Below are positions 32,502-40,184 of a stretch of 50,772 nt of DNA, piece after piece. A program made the position numbers and the translations under genes. The notes beneath the pieces were generated by a model. The model was not told where the DNA came from and searched no databases. It was given only the letters and a program-made list of their open reading frames with translations. Within the stretch, counting starts at the first letter, position 1. Every line of letters begins with the position of its first letter. Source of the stretch: Soehngenia sp. (GTDB taxonomy: Bacteria > Bacillota > Clostridia > Tissierellales > Tissierellaceae); assembly GCA_024637045.1 (NCBI GenBank), contig JAGXFX010000002.1, positions 1 through 50,772 of the forward strand. The letters run 5' to 3'.

Positions 32502-33536
32502 ATGAACAAAAAGACATTATCATTGTGGTTGGTATTTATACTGACACTAGCATTAATGGTTGGTTGCTCACCAGCAGCAGAGGAACCAGCAGAAGAGCCG
32601 GCAGGGGAAGAACCAGCAGCTGAAGAACCAGCAGCAGAAGAGCCAGCAGAAGAAGTATTTATATCAGTAGCAACTGGAGGAACAGGCGGTACTTACTACC
32701 CACTAGGTGGAGCAATTTCTAAGATCTTCAACGATAATATCGCTGGAGTAAATGCAAATGCACAATCAACTGGAGCATCAGCTGAGAATGTTAACCTTAT
32801 AGCTCAAGGTGAAGCAGAACTAGCTTTTGTACAGAACGATGTTACTTACTACGCATTTACAGGATCAGAGACTTTTGATGGTCAAGATCCAATAACAAAT
32901 ATCAGAGGAATGGCTATGCTATATCCTGAAGTTATTCAGGTAATTGCAACAGTAGACTCAGGAATTACAAGCATTGAAGACCTTGCTGGAATGAAAGTTG
33001 CAGTAGGAGCACCTGGATCAGGTACTGAAGTAAATACAAGACAGATTCTTGAAGAGTATGGAATGACATATGATGACCTTGGTAAAGCTGACTACCTTTC
33101 ATTTAACGAGGCTGCAGACCAGCTTAAGAACAAGCAGATAGACGCTGCATTCGTAACTGGTGCACTTCCAACTTCAGCAGTAACAGAAGTAACTCAAACT
33201 TCTGATATCGTAGTTGTTGCTATGGATCCAGCAAAGATTGCATCACTTTCAGAGAAGTATCCATTCTACACTGAAGTTGCTATACCTGGAGATAGCTACA
33301 AAGGTATGGAAGCTGATGTAACTTCAGCAGCAGTAATGGCAATGCTTATTGTTCCAGAGGACCTTAGTGAAGACTTGGTTTACAACATGACCAAGAGCAT
33401 CTTCGAGCAAAGACAAGTAATCATCGACACACATGCAAGAGGTAACGATATTAAACTTGAAACTGCACTTGCAGGTATGCCAATAGACCTTCATGCAGGA
33501 GCTCAGAAGTATTACGATGAGCAAGGCATCGAGTAG
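32502..33536 (+). CDS. TAXI-family TRAP transporter solute-binding lipoprotein
   Basis: 344 aa. The signal peptide ends in the lipobox LMVGC with the lipidated C22, then a Glu/Pro/Ala-rich linker (EEPAEEPAGEEPAAEEPAAEE) tethers the binding domain. The fold starts FISVATGGTGGTYYPLGGAISKIF, the TAXI signature, and continues with QGEAELAFVQNDVTYYA and GMKVAVGAPGSGTEVNTRQIL. It captures an organic acid or amino acid substrate outside the membrane; which one is unknown. ATG 32502 follows GGGGG. It is paired with DUF1850 and a fused TRAP permease, a standard TAXI operon. Confidence 0.93.
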   Translation: MNKKTLSLWLVFILTLALMVGCSPAAEEPAEEPAGEEPAAEEPAAEEPAEEVFISVATGGTGGTYYPLGGAISKIFNDNIAGVNANAQSTGASAENVNLIAQGEAELAFVQNDVTYYAFTGSETFDGQDPITNIRGMAMLYPEVIQVIATVDSGITSIEDLAGMKVAVGAPGSGTEVNTRQILEEYGMTYDDLGKADYLSFNEAADQLKNKQIDAAFVTGALPTSAVTEVTQTSDIVVVAMDPAKIASLSEKYPFYTEVAIPGDSYKGMEADVTSAAVMAMLIVPEDLSEDLVYNMTKSIFEQRQVIIDTHARGNDIKLETALAGMPIDLHAGAQKYYDEQGIE

Positions 33537-33552
33537 AAAAGAATTGAATGGA

Positions 33553-33579
33553 AAAGGTACTGATAGTATCAGTACCTTT
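33553..33579 (+). terminator. Intra-operon hairpin after the TAXI binding protein
   Basis: AAAGGTACTGA (33553-33563) pairs with TCAGTACCTTT (33569-33579) over TAGTA. A weak terminator or mRNA-end hairpin here would make the binding protein more abundant than the permease. Confidence 0.5.
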
Positions 33580-33603
33580 CCCTTATTAAAGAGGATTTTG
33601 GCA

Positions 33604-34074
33604 GTGGTCACGATTCTACTGTTGATTGCCATGATGTTTTATCCAGTTGAGGTTTTGAAGGCAACAGACGCAAAAAGCGGAGAATATCTAAGGTCCTGGT
33701 GGCCAAGAGGTAATAATTCCTTCACAGTAAAATACATCCATTCGGTTGAACGGACCCCTGTATGGGAGATGTATACAATGGATGATGGCGAAATTGTACT
33801 TAGGGAGACGGTATTTCAATCCTTTGGAGCTGGACTTCCGGCTACAAGTCCATATGACTTTGATATAGTTGAAGATGGATTTCGACTGTACAACATTGAC
33901 CAAAAAATGACGAACCTCGTTTATAGAACAGGAGCAGTAAGGGCAAATCACGAGCTAATGGTAGGAGGAAAATCTTATTTTTTTGTTGAATTCTCAGAAC
34001 CTACTGAAGCTGTAAAGTTTGAAACCCAAAAGACTCCAATCATATTATATTTGGCAAAGGAGGGGTTTAGATGA
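33604..34074 (+). CDS. DUF1850 domain protein of the TRAP operon
   Basis: About 156 aa. One hydrophobic segment at the start (VTILLLIAMMFYPVEVL) is followed by a DUF1850 domain (SFTVKYIHSVERTPVWEMYTMDDGEIVLRETVFQSFGAGLP). The family is encoded with TAXI-TRAP systems; function is unknown. The start is uncertain. I prefer GTG 33604, 9 nt after AAAGAGG and after the hairpin; ATG 33517 within the TAXI gene would add 29 residues encoded partly by that hairpin. It overlaps the permease by 4 nt. Confidence 0.8.
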   Translation: MVTILLLIAMMFYPVEVLKATDAKSGEYLRSWWPRGNNSFTVKYIHSVERTPVWEMYTMDDGEIVLRETVFQSFGAGLPATSPYDFDIVEDGFRLYNIDQKMTNLVYRTGAVRANHELMVGGKSYFFVEFSEPTEAVKFETQKTPIILYLAKEGFR

Positions 34075-36161
34075 GCGACGATAAAAGATTAGACAACGAA
34101 AATCTCGAAGAAGAGATAAAAAAAGATGAAACAAAAGATGAAACAATTGATAAAGAAGAAGTTACTGAAGAAGAAGCAGAAGATGTACTTGATGAAGAGG
34201 GAAATCTGAACGTCGATTTATTGATGGAATCCTATGACAAGGAGACATCGAAGCTTAGAAAGCTAAAAGGAGTATTATCAAAGGTTGTTATGGTTATTGC
34301 CATTGCAATGTCAACTTTCCACCTGTATACGGCAGGATTCGGGACTTTGCTTTCGTACAGACAGAGATCTCTACATATTATTTTTGCATTTATAATTGGA
34401 TTATTCCTCTATCCTTCAAGCAAGAAGTCAAGCAAGGAAAAGCCTGCAATTTTTGATTTCGTACTTATGGGACTGGCAATTGTAGTTTTTGGGTACATAT
34501 TCCTGTTCCCTGAGCAGATGGCTCTTAAGGGAGGAAATGCAACAACCATTGACCTGATATTTGGTAGTATTGCTATTCTTTTGACACTGGAAGTTACAAG
34601 AAGAGTAGTAGGACCGGAACTTCCTATAGTTGCAATCGTGTTCCTGAGCTATGCTTACTTTGGACCACAGATGCCTGGAATACTTGCACACAGAGGATTT
34701 TCACTTACAAGGATAGTTTCTCATATGTACATGGGACTTGAAGGTATCATGGGTATCCCTATTGGCGTATCTGCAACCTTCGTATTTCTGTTTATCCTTT
34801 TTGGATCATTCCTGGACAAGACAGGAGTTGGAAAATTCTTTATAGACATAGCCTTCGGCTTGACCGGACACGTAAAGAGTGGTCCTGCAATGACAGCAGT
34901 TGTGGCCAGTGGATTCATGGGATCAATTTCAGGTAGCTCTGTAGCAAACACAGTTACTACAGGTGCATTTACAATACCATTGATGAAGAAGACAGGGTAT
35001 AAGCCATACTTTGCAGGAGCGGTAGAGGCAGCAGCATCAACTGGCGGTCAGATTATGCCTCCTGTTATGGGAGCCGCAGCATTTATAATGGCTGAATTTA
35101 CTGGAATATCATATCTTCAGATAATAATAGCAGCGGCAATACCCGCTGTACTGTATTATTTTGCAGTCGGTACCATGGTTCACCTTGAAGCTTCGAAACT
35201 TGGCCTGGTAGGAATACCAAGAGAGAAGCTACCGAAGGTAAGCAAATTATTATTGACAAGAGGATTTCTTCTTATTCCACTAGTGAGTGTTGTATACTTC
35301 CTGATATCAGGAAATACACCTACACTTGCCGCATTCAAGGCAATAATAATCAGTATGATCGTAGCGATTATAGCTGCCTTGGTAAGAAGAGACGGATCTT
35401 TTACATTTAAAGACTTCCTTGGAGCTCTTGAAGCAGGAGCCAAGGGTTCAGTAGGAGTAGCATGTGCCTGCGCGTCTGCAGGTATGATTGTTGGGGTTGT
35501 AACCCTTACAGGTCTTGGTTTAAGAATTGCAGAAATTATCGTAACAGTAGCACAAGGAAATCTGTTGCTGACATTGTTCTTTACAATGATCGCATCAATA
35601 ATACTTGGAATGGGACTTCCTACAACTGCAAAGTATATTGTACTTGCAACAATGGCAGTTCCGGCACTCTTAAAGCTTGAGGTAAATCTTTTGGCAGCTC
35701 ACCTGTTTATTCTTTACTTCGGTGTAGTTGCGGATATTACACCACCGGTTGCACTTGCGGCTTATGCTGGTGCGGGAATAGCAGGGTCGAATTCCATGAA
35801 GACGGGCTTCCAGGCTTTAAAAATAGCTTTGGCAGCGTTTATCGTACCGTATATATTCGCCATCAACCCTGAATTGATAATGGTTAAGGAAATTGTTGGT
35901 ACAACAGTTGTATTTATACCATTTATTCAGGCATTGCCTGTAATTCTATCAGCAGTAATAGGAATATTATGTCTAGCAAGCTCCGTGGAGGGGTACTTGA
36001 TTAAAAAGACCAATATAATTGAAAGGGTATTGCTTGGAGCGGCAGCATTGATGCTACTGAATCCAGGATACCTTTCAGATGCCTTTGGATTGGCAGCTCT
36101 GGTAGGAACATATTTATTCCAGAAAATGCAGATAAAGCGAGATAAAGCGAAAGTTGCTTAA
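34071..36161 (+). CDS. TRAP transporter fused permease (4TM/12TM)
   Basis: 696 aa. A charged acidic N-terminus (about 60 residues, many Glu/Lys) precedes the membrane part. The small 4-TM subunit is fused to the large 12-TM subunit, which carries MGSISGSSVANTVTTGAFTIPLMKKTGYKPYFAGAVEAAASTGGQIMPPVMGAAAFIMAE and GMGLPTTAKYIVLATMAVPAL. This fusion is characteristic of TAXI-TRAP secondary importers driven by an ion gradient. Overlap with the DUF1850 gene and the terminator after it define the operon end. Confidence 0.95.
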   Translation: MSDDKRLDNENLEEEIKKDETKDETIDKEEVTEEEAEDVLDEEGNLNVDLLMESYDKETSKLRKLKGVLSKVVMVIAIAMSTFHLYTAGFGTLLSYRQRSLHIIFAFIIGLFLYPSSKKSSKEKPAIFDFVLMGLAIVVFGYIFLFPEQMALKGGNATTIDLIFGSIAILLTLEVTRRVVGPELPIVAIVFLSYAYFGPQMPGILAHRGFSLTRIVSHMYMGLEGIMGIPIGVSATFVFLFILFGSFLDKTGVGKFFIDIAFGLTGHVKSGPAMTAVVASGFMGSISGSSVANTVTTGAFTIPLMKKTGYKPYFAGAVEAAASTGGQIMPPVMGAAAFIMAEFTGISYLQIIIAAAIPAVLYYFAVGTMVHLEASKLGLVGIPREKLPKVSKLLLTRGFLLIPLVSVVYFLISGNTPTLAAFKAIIISMIVAIIAALVRRDGSFTFKDFLGALEAGAKGSVGVACACASAGMIVGVVTLTGLGLRIAEIIVTVAQGNLLLTLFFTMIASIILGMGLPTTAKYIVLATMAVPALLKLEVNLLAAHLFILYFGVVADITPPVALAAYAGAGIAGSNSMKTGFQALKIALAAFIVPYIFAINPELIMVKEIVGTTVVFIPFIQALPVILSAVIGILCLASSVEGYLIKKTNIIERVLLGAAALMLLNPGYLSDAFGLAALVGTYLFQKMQIKRDKAKVA

Positions 36162-36165
36162 AAGA

Positions 36166-36206
36166 TAATCCACCGGATTGTGTTATTTGAATAATCCGGT
36201 GGATTA
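36166..36206 (+). terminator. Terminator after the TRAP operon
   Basis: A 14-bp stem TAATCCACCGGATT (36166-36179) with AATCCGGTGGATTA (36193-36206) is followed by a T-rich stretch. Confidence 0.85.
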
Positions 36207-36221
36207 ATTTATTTACAGTGT

Positions 36222-36250
36222 TTGACAAAGACTAAAAATAGTTATAAAAT
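36222..36250 (+). promoter_or_regulatory. tRNA-Arg promoter
   Basis: TTGACA (36222-36227), 17-nt spacer, TAAAAT (36245-36250), ending 13 nt before the tRNA. Confidence 0.75.
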
Positions 36251-36263
36251 ATCTTTGTGACTT

Positions 36264-36339
36264 GCACCCGTAGCTCAGAAGGATAGAGCGGTGCCCTCCT
36301 AAGGCATGAGCAGGGGTTCGATTCCTCTCGGGTGCACCA
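36264..36339 (+). tRNA. tRNA-Arg (anticodon CCU)
   Basis: The acceptor arms GCACCCG/CGGGTGC pair perfectly. The anticodon loop CTCCTAA holds CCT at 36298-36300, reading AGG. The T-arm contains GGTTCGATTCC, and the 3' CCA is encoded. Confidence 0.95.
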
Positions 36340-36359
36340 TTAAAGCAAGGTGATCTAAT

Positions 36360-36824
36360 ATGGATGAAAAATATATGAATGAAGCTATCAAAATTGCTAA
36401 GACCAGCACCTACGAAGTACCAGTGGGTGCTGTTGTTGTATACAATGACAAAATTATCGGTAGAGGTTATAACCAAAGGGAAACTAAGAAAAACCCAATC
36501 GCCCATGCAGAGATAATGGCAATAGAGGAAGCCAGCAGGTATCTGGGCGGGTGGAGACTTGTAGATTGCACTCTATATGTCACTTTGGAGCCTTGTGCCA
36601 TGTGTGCAGGAGCTATTGTAAATGCAAGGATACCAAGGCTTGTCATAGGCGCTATGGACCCAAGACACGGATGTTGCGGATCTGTGGAGGACCTTGTAAG
36701 ACATCCAAGGCTTAATCATAGAGTTGAGCTAAGGACGGGAGTTCTGGAAAAGGAAAGCGCACAGTTGTTGAAGGATTTTTTCAGAGATCTTAGAAAAAGA
36801 AATAGAGGTGGCGAAGATGAATAA
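36360..36824 (+). CDS. tadA: tRNA-specific adenosine deaminase
   Basis: 154 aa cytidine/deoxycytidylate-deaminase fold enzyme that makes inosine at position 34 of tRNA-Arg(ACG). Zinc ligands and the catalytic Glu are H49-A-E51 and C79-A-M-C82 in TLEPCAMCAGAIVNARI. The MDPRHGCCGS loop is typical of TadA. It lies next to a tRNA-Arg gene and overlaps the molybdopterin enzyme gene by 8 nt. Confidence 0.96.
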   Translation: MDEKYMNEAIKIAKTSTYEVPVGAVVVYNDKIIGRGYNQRETKKNPIAHAEIMAIEEASRYLGGWRLVDCTLYVTLEPCAMCAGAIVNARIPRLVIGAMDPRHGCCGSVEDLVRHPRLNHRVELRTGVLEKESAQLLKDFFRDLRKRNRGGEDE

Positions 36825-38805
36825 AAAGTGGATCAGTACAGCCTGTACATTGGACTGCTGGGATTCATGCTCAATAAAGGCTCTGGTAGAGGGCAGTGAA
36901 TTGAAGAAGCTTGTCGGGAATCCAGAGAATCCTGTAACAGGTGGATTCCTATGCGAGAAAGGCTACAAACACATACAGATGAGGAATTCTAGGGATAGGC
37001 TCCTAAAACCTCTTATAAGAGAAGATGGAGACCTTAGAGAAGCATCCTGGGATGAAGCCTTGGGTCTTGTGGCAAGCAAAATGGATTCATTGAGAAAAAA
37101 CTACCCTACAACATCCCTTCTATACATAAGTGAATTTGGAAATTCTGGTGTGCTTAAAAAAGCAGATCAACGTTTTTTCAATGCCTTTGGTGGAGCAACA
37201 ATGCCCACGGGAAGTCTCTGTGCAGGAGCAGGCGTAGAAGCTCAAAGATATGATTTTGGCAAGTGCCTGTCACACGAACCTACGGATTTCATTAATAGCA
37301 AAATGATAATTATATGGGGGAGAAATCCAGCTTCAACCGGGCCACATATGATGCCGTTTTTTAAAAAGGCAAAGGAAAAAGGCGCAAAAATAGTAGTAAT
37401 CGACCCTCTTCCTTCTGAAACAGCTACCATTTCTGATGTTCATTTGTCTCCGAAACCCGGAACAGATGGCCTGATTGCACTTTATATGGCGAAGATTTTA
37501 ATTGAAAATAATCTTGCTGACATGGAGTACATAAATAAAAACACTGTTGGATTTGAAAATTTGAAGAAAACACTACTTAAGATTTCACAGGAGGAAGTAT
37601 TTACAAGAACCGGAATTGATCCAAAAGAGATTGAAAAACTGGCCCTGGAGTATGGAAGAGCCAAACCAGCAGCAATTATACTAGGTTTTGGAATCCAAAG
37701 ATACTCAAACGGTGGAGACACAATACGAGCAATTGACGCACTTGGTGCTGTGACTGGGAATATTGGAAAATCCGGCGGAGGAGTTAGTTATAACAACAGC
37801 GTAGCGGATGGGCTGATTGATGAAGATTTTTTAAAGGGAACAGATCTTGCAAATGAAAAAAAGACTTACAAGAGACCATTGCTTGGAGAATTCATATTGA
37901 CTGAAAAGAATCCTCCCGTAAGGATGATATATACAGCCAGGGCGAACCCTGTAAACCAGGGAATGGATGCAACAAAGATTCTTGAGGCATTTGAATCTGT
38001 TGATTTTAAGGTAACTCTGGATATGTATCTAACAGATACTGCCGCTGCCTCGGATGTTGTTTTGCCTGTGAGACATTTTCTTGAAGAGGATAATATTATC
38101 ATGCCTCCTGCAAACCATAGCTATATTAATTACTGCAATAAGGTTGTCGAACCACCTGGAGGAGTCCTTTCAGAGACTGAAATCTTAAACCATCTTGCAG
38201 AAAAACTGGGCCTTGTCGATTTCCCAATTATGTCTGCAGACCAGTGGATTGACAGAATCACTCAGCCAATGAAAGAAAAAATTGATATAAAATTGCTAAA
38301 AGAGAAGCCATTAAAAGTACCAGGTCTTCTCGATATTCCATGGAGTGACAGCGAGTTTATGACTCCTTCCGGAAAATTTGAATTCTATTCTGAGACTGCA
38401 GAAAAAGAGGGCTTCTCGGCACTTCCAGAAAAGATGAATATCCAGGTTGAAACTACAAAAGAATATCCGTTTTACCTTATTACACCAAAGCTTAGGGGAT
38501 CGCTCCACTCTCAGCACTTTGCACTGATTGAGGAAGAGCATACCCCTGTTGTCTATATGAACAGAGAGAGAGCAAGAGAGATGGGACTTAAAGAGAGAGA
38601 CAATATTAGTATTACAACTGAGAAAGGTTCACTAAAGGCAATACTTAATCTTGATAAGGAGATCCTTCCTGACAGGGTTATGGTATATCAGGGTGGATGG
38701 ATGAAAAAAGGTGGAGGAGTTAATAGAATAATTCCGGAAAGATACTCTGAAATGGGAATCCATGCAGCATATTATGAGGTTGTTTGCAGAGTTGAAAAAA
38801 AGTAG
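36817..38805 (+). CDS. Single-subunit molybdopterin oxidoreductase (DMSO reductase family)
   Basis: 662 aa. An N-terminal [4Fe-4S] site is formed by C10, C14, C18 and C46 (CTLDCWDSC...FLCEKG). The Mo/W-bis-pterin domain follows, with GSLCAGAG (C134) as a possible metal ligand, IIIWGRNPASTGPH, PKPGTDGLIALYMAK and DMYLTDTAAASDVVLP; the C-terminal beta-barrel domain has REMGLKERDNISITTEKG. There is no Tat signal, so it acts in the cytosol. Partner iron-sulfur or membrane subunits are absent. Substrate is unknown. ATG 36817 has AGAGG 8 nt upstream. Confidence 0.88.
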   Translation: MNKKWISTACTLDCWDSCSIKALVEGSELKKLVGNPENPVTGGFLCEKGYKHIQMRNSRDRLLKPLIREDGDLREASWDEALGLVASKMDSLRKNYPTTSLLYISEFGNSGVLKKADQRFFNAFGGATMPTGSLCAGAGVEAQRYDFGKCLSHEPTDFINSKMIIIWGRNPASTGPHMMPFFKKAKEKGAKIVVIDPLPSETATISDVHLSPKPGTDGLIALYMAKILIENNLADMEYINKNTVGFENLKKTLLKISQEEVFTRTGIDPKEIEKLALEYGRAKPAAIILGFGIQRYSNGGDTIRAIDALGAVTGNIGKSGGGVSYNNSVADGLIDEDFLKGTDLANEKKTYKRPLLGEFILTEKNPPVRMIYTARANPVNQGMDATKILEAFESVDFKVTLDMYLTDTAAASDVVLPVRHFLEEDNIIMPPANHSYINYCNKVVEPPGGVLSETEILNHLAEKLGLVDFPIMSADQWIDRITQPMKEKIDIKLLKEKPLKVPGLLDIPWSDSEFMTPSGKFEFYSETAEKEGFSALPEKMNIQVETTKEYPFYLITPKLRGSLHSQHFALIEEEHTPVVYMNRERAREMGLKERDNISITTEKGSLKAILNLDKEILPDRVMVYQGGWMKKGGGVNRIIPERYSEMGIHAAYYEVVCRVEKK

Positions 38806-38836
38806 AAGCGTTTAAATCTTTTCATCTATAAGTAGT

Positions 38837-38865
38837 TTGCATTGTGATAAAAACGGCTGTATAAT
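38837..38865 (+). promoter_or_regulatory. tRNA-Ser promoter
   Basis: TTGCAT (38837-38842), 17-nt spacer, TATAAT (38860-38865), ending 19 nt before the tRNA. Confidence 0.75.
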
Positions 38866-38884
38866 ATAATTTGTCAGCATAACA

Positions 38885-38976
38885 GGAGAAGTACCCAAGT
38901 GGCTGAAGGGTCCGCTCTCGAAAAGCGGTAGGTCGGCACAACCGGCGCGAGGGTTCAAATCCCTCCTTCTCCGCCA
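38885..38976 (+). tRNA. tRNA-Ser (anticodon CGA)
   Basis: A 92-nt tRNA with a long variable arm. The acceptor arms are GGAGAAG/CTTCTCC, discriminator G, encoded CCA. The anticodon stem CCGCT/AGCGG encloses loop CTCGAAA with CGA, reading UCG. Confidence 0.95.
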
Positions 38977-38978
38977 AT

Positions 38979-39007
38979 ATCAACACTTTAAGGGTGTTGA
39001 TTTTTTT
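38979..39007 (+). terminator. Terminator after tRNA-Ser
   Basis: ATCAACAC (38979-38986) pairs with GTGTTGAT (38994-39001), followed by seven Ts. Confidence 0.92.
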
Positions 39008-39109
39008 GTGCTCTTTTTGATTGGTTACAGATTGGTGAAGACAGAAAATTAGATAGTGGTATTAGACTAATCAAATTATCAAAAAATTCATAATTAAACG
39101 ACAATTTCA

Positions 39110-39139
39110 TTGACTACAGTAATAAACTAGGAGTATAAT
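39110..39139 (+). promoter_or_regulatory. Promoter of the S66/peptide-uptake operon
   Basis: TTGACT (39110-39115), 18-nt spacer, TATAAT (39134-39139). Confidence 0.65.
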
Positions 39140-39152
39140 TAAGCTAAGTGGT

Positions 39153-39190
39153 TAAATTGTGAAATCGCGTTCATATTATGAACACAATTA
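39153..39190 (+). promoter_or_regulatory. Nested inverted repeats in the leader of the peptide operon
   Basis: GTTCAT ATT ATGAAC (about 39168-39182) lies inside a second, imperfect dyad GTTAAATTGTG ... ACAATTAAC that ends just before the Shine-Dalgarno. This could be an operator (for example for the operon's own IclR protein) or a 5' mRNA hairpin masking translation. Confidence 0.4.
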
Positions 39191-39206
39191 ACAAAGGAGG
39201 ATGCCT

Positions 39207-40154
39207 ATGATTAAACCAAAAAGACTTGAAAAGGGAGATACCATCGGAGTTATTTCACCTGCAAGTCCTTCAGAAAAAAAGAGTGACGTATTAAGGAGCG
39301 CTGAGTATCTTGATAGTATTGGTTACAATGTTGTAATTGGAAAGAATGTTAATAAAAGCAAGGGTTTTGTGGCAGCCTCTGAGGAGGAAAGGGCTGCAGA
39401 TTTCAATGAGATGTTCAGAAGGGATGACATCGATGCAGTATTTGTAACCCAGGGAGGCTACGGTTCAGCTCAGATCATCCATCTTATCGACTTTGATGCG
39501 GTAAGGAGCAACCCAAAGATTCTAACCGGCTTTAGCGACATAACCTCTCTGCACCTTGCAATACATAAGAAATCAGAGGTAGTAACCTTCCATGGGCCGG
39601 GAATGAGTAGATTTAATGCTAAAGAGCTTACGGAATATACAAAGGAACACTTTTTCAAGGCATTGTCCTCAACAGAGCCAATAGGAGAGATTAAACTTGC
39701 CGATAACAAGGCTTGGCTTCATAGTATTGGACCAGGAGTGGCTGAGGGTAAGCTAATAGGTGGAAACCTGACTCTTGTGTGTGCAAGCCTGGGTACCCCA
39801 TATGAGATAGACACCCGGGATAGGATTCTTTTGATAGAGGATGTTGAAACAGAGCCATGGATATTTGACCATAATCTTTCACACCTCAGAAATGCAGGAA
39901 AGCTTAAGGATGTAAGAGGAATAGTAGTGGGAGAAAGTGAAAGTTGCGTTCCTTCCAAGCACAATCCAGGATTTTTCAGTGACACCAGTCTTGAGGATGT
40001 TTTGGAGTATTACCTTAAGCCTCTTGAAATTCCAGTTTTGTATGGTCTTCCATTAGGACATTCAAAGGACCTTGCAACTCTGCCCATAGGTGTAAGAGTA
40101 AAGCTGGATGCAGATAACAAGATATTTACAGTGTTGGAAAGTGGAGTATCATAG
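39207..40154 (+). CDS. LD-carboxypeptidase (S66 family)
   Basis: 315 aa. S66 serine peptidases cut the L-D bond in muropeptides or related peptides in the cytosol. The nucleophile is S110 in ILTGFSDITSLHLAI; the Glu is in LLIEDVETEPWIFDH and the His in YGLPLGHSKDLATLPIG. ATG 39207 is 6 nt after AAAGGAGG; ATG 39201 is adjacent to that site. It is first in an operon with a complete peptide ABC importer and two M20 peptidases, suggesting recycling or scavenging of peptides. Confidence 0.93.
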   Translation: MIKPKRLEKGDTIGVISPASPSEKKSDVLRSAEYLDSIGYNVVIGKNVNKSKGFVAASEEERAADFNEMFRRDDIDAVFVTQGGYGSAQIIHLIDFDAVRSNPKILTGFSDITSLHLAIHKKSEVVTFHGPGMSRFNAKELTEYTKEHFFKALSSTEPIGEIKLADNKAWLHSIGPGVAEGKLIGGNLTLVCASLGTPYEIDTRDRILLIEDVETEPWIFDHNLSHLRNAGKLKDVRGIVVGESESCVPSKHNPGFFSDTSLEDVLEYYLKPLEIPVLYGLPLGHSKDLATLPIGVRVKLDADNKIFTVLESGVS

Positions 40155-40184
40155 AATAACAACTAAATATAAGGAGGAATACAT

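Noticed and set aside
32565-32655. Short DNA repeats in the TAXI gene as a microsatellite or CRISPR
   Set aside because: They encode a Glu/Pro/Ala linker after the lipobox, common in lipoproteins; there are no spacers.
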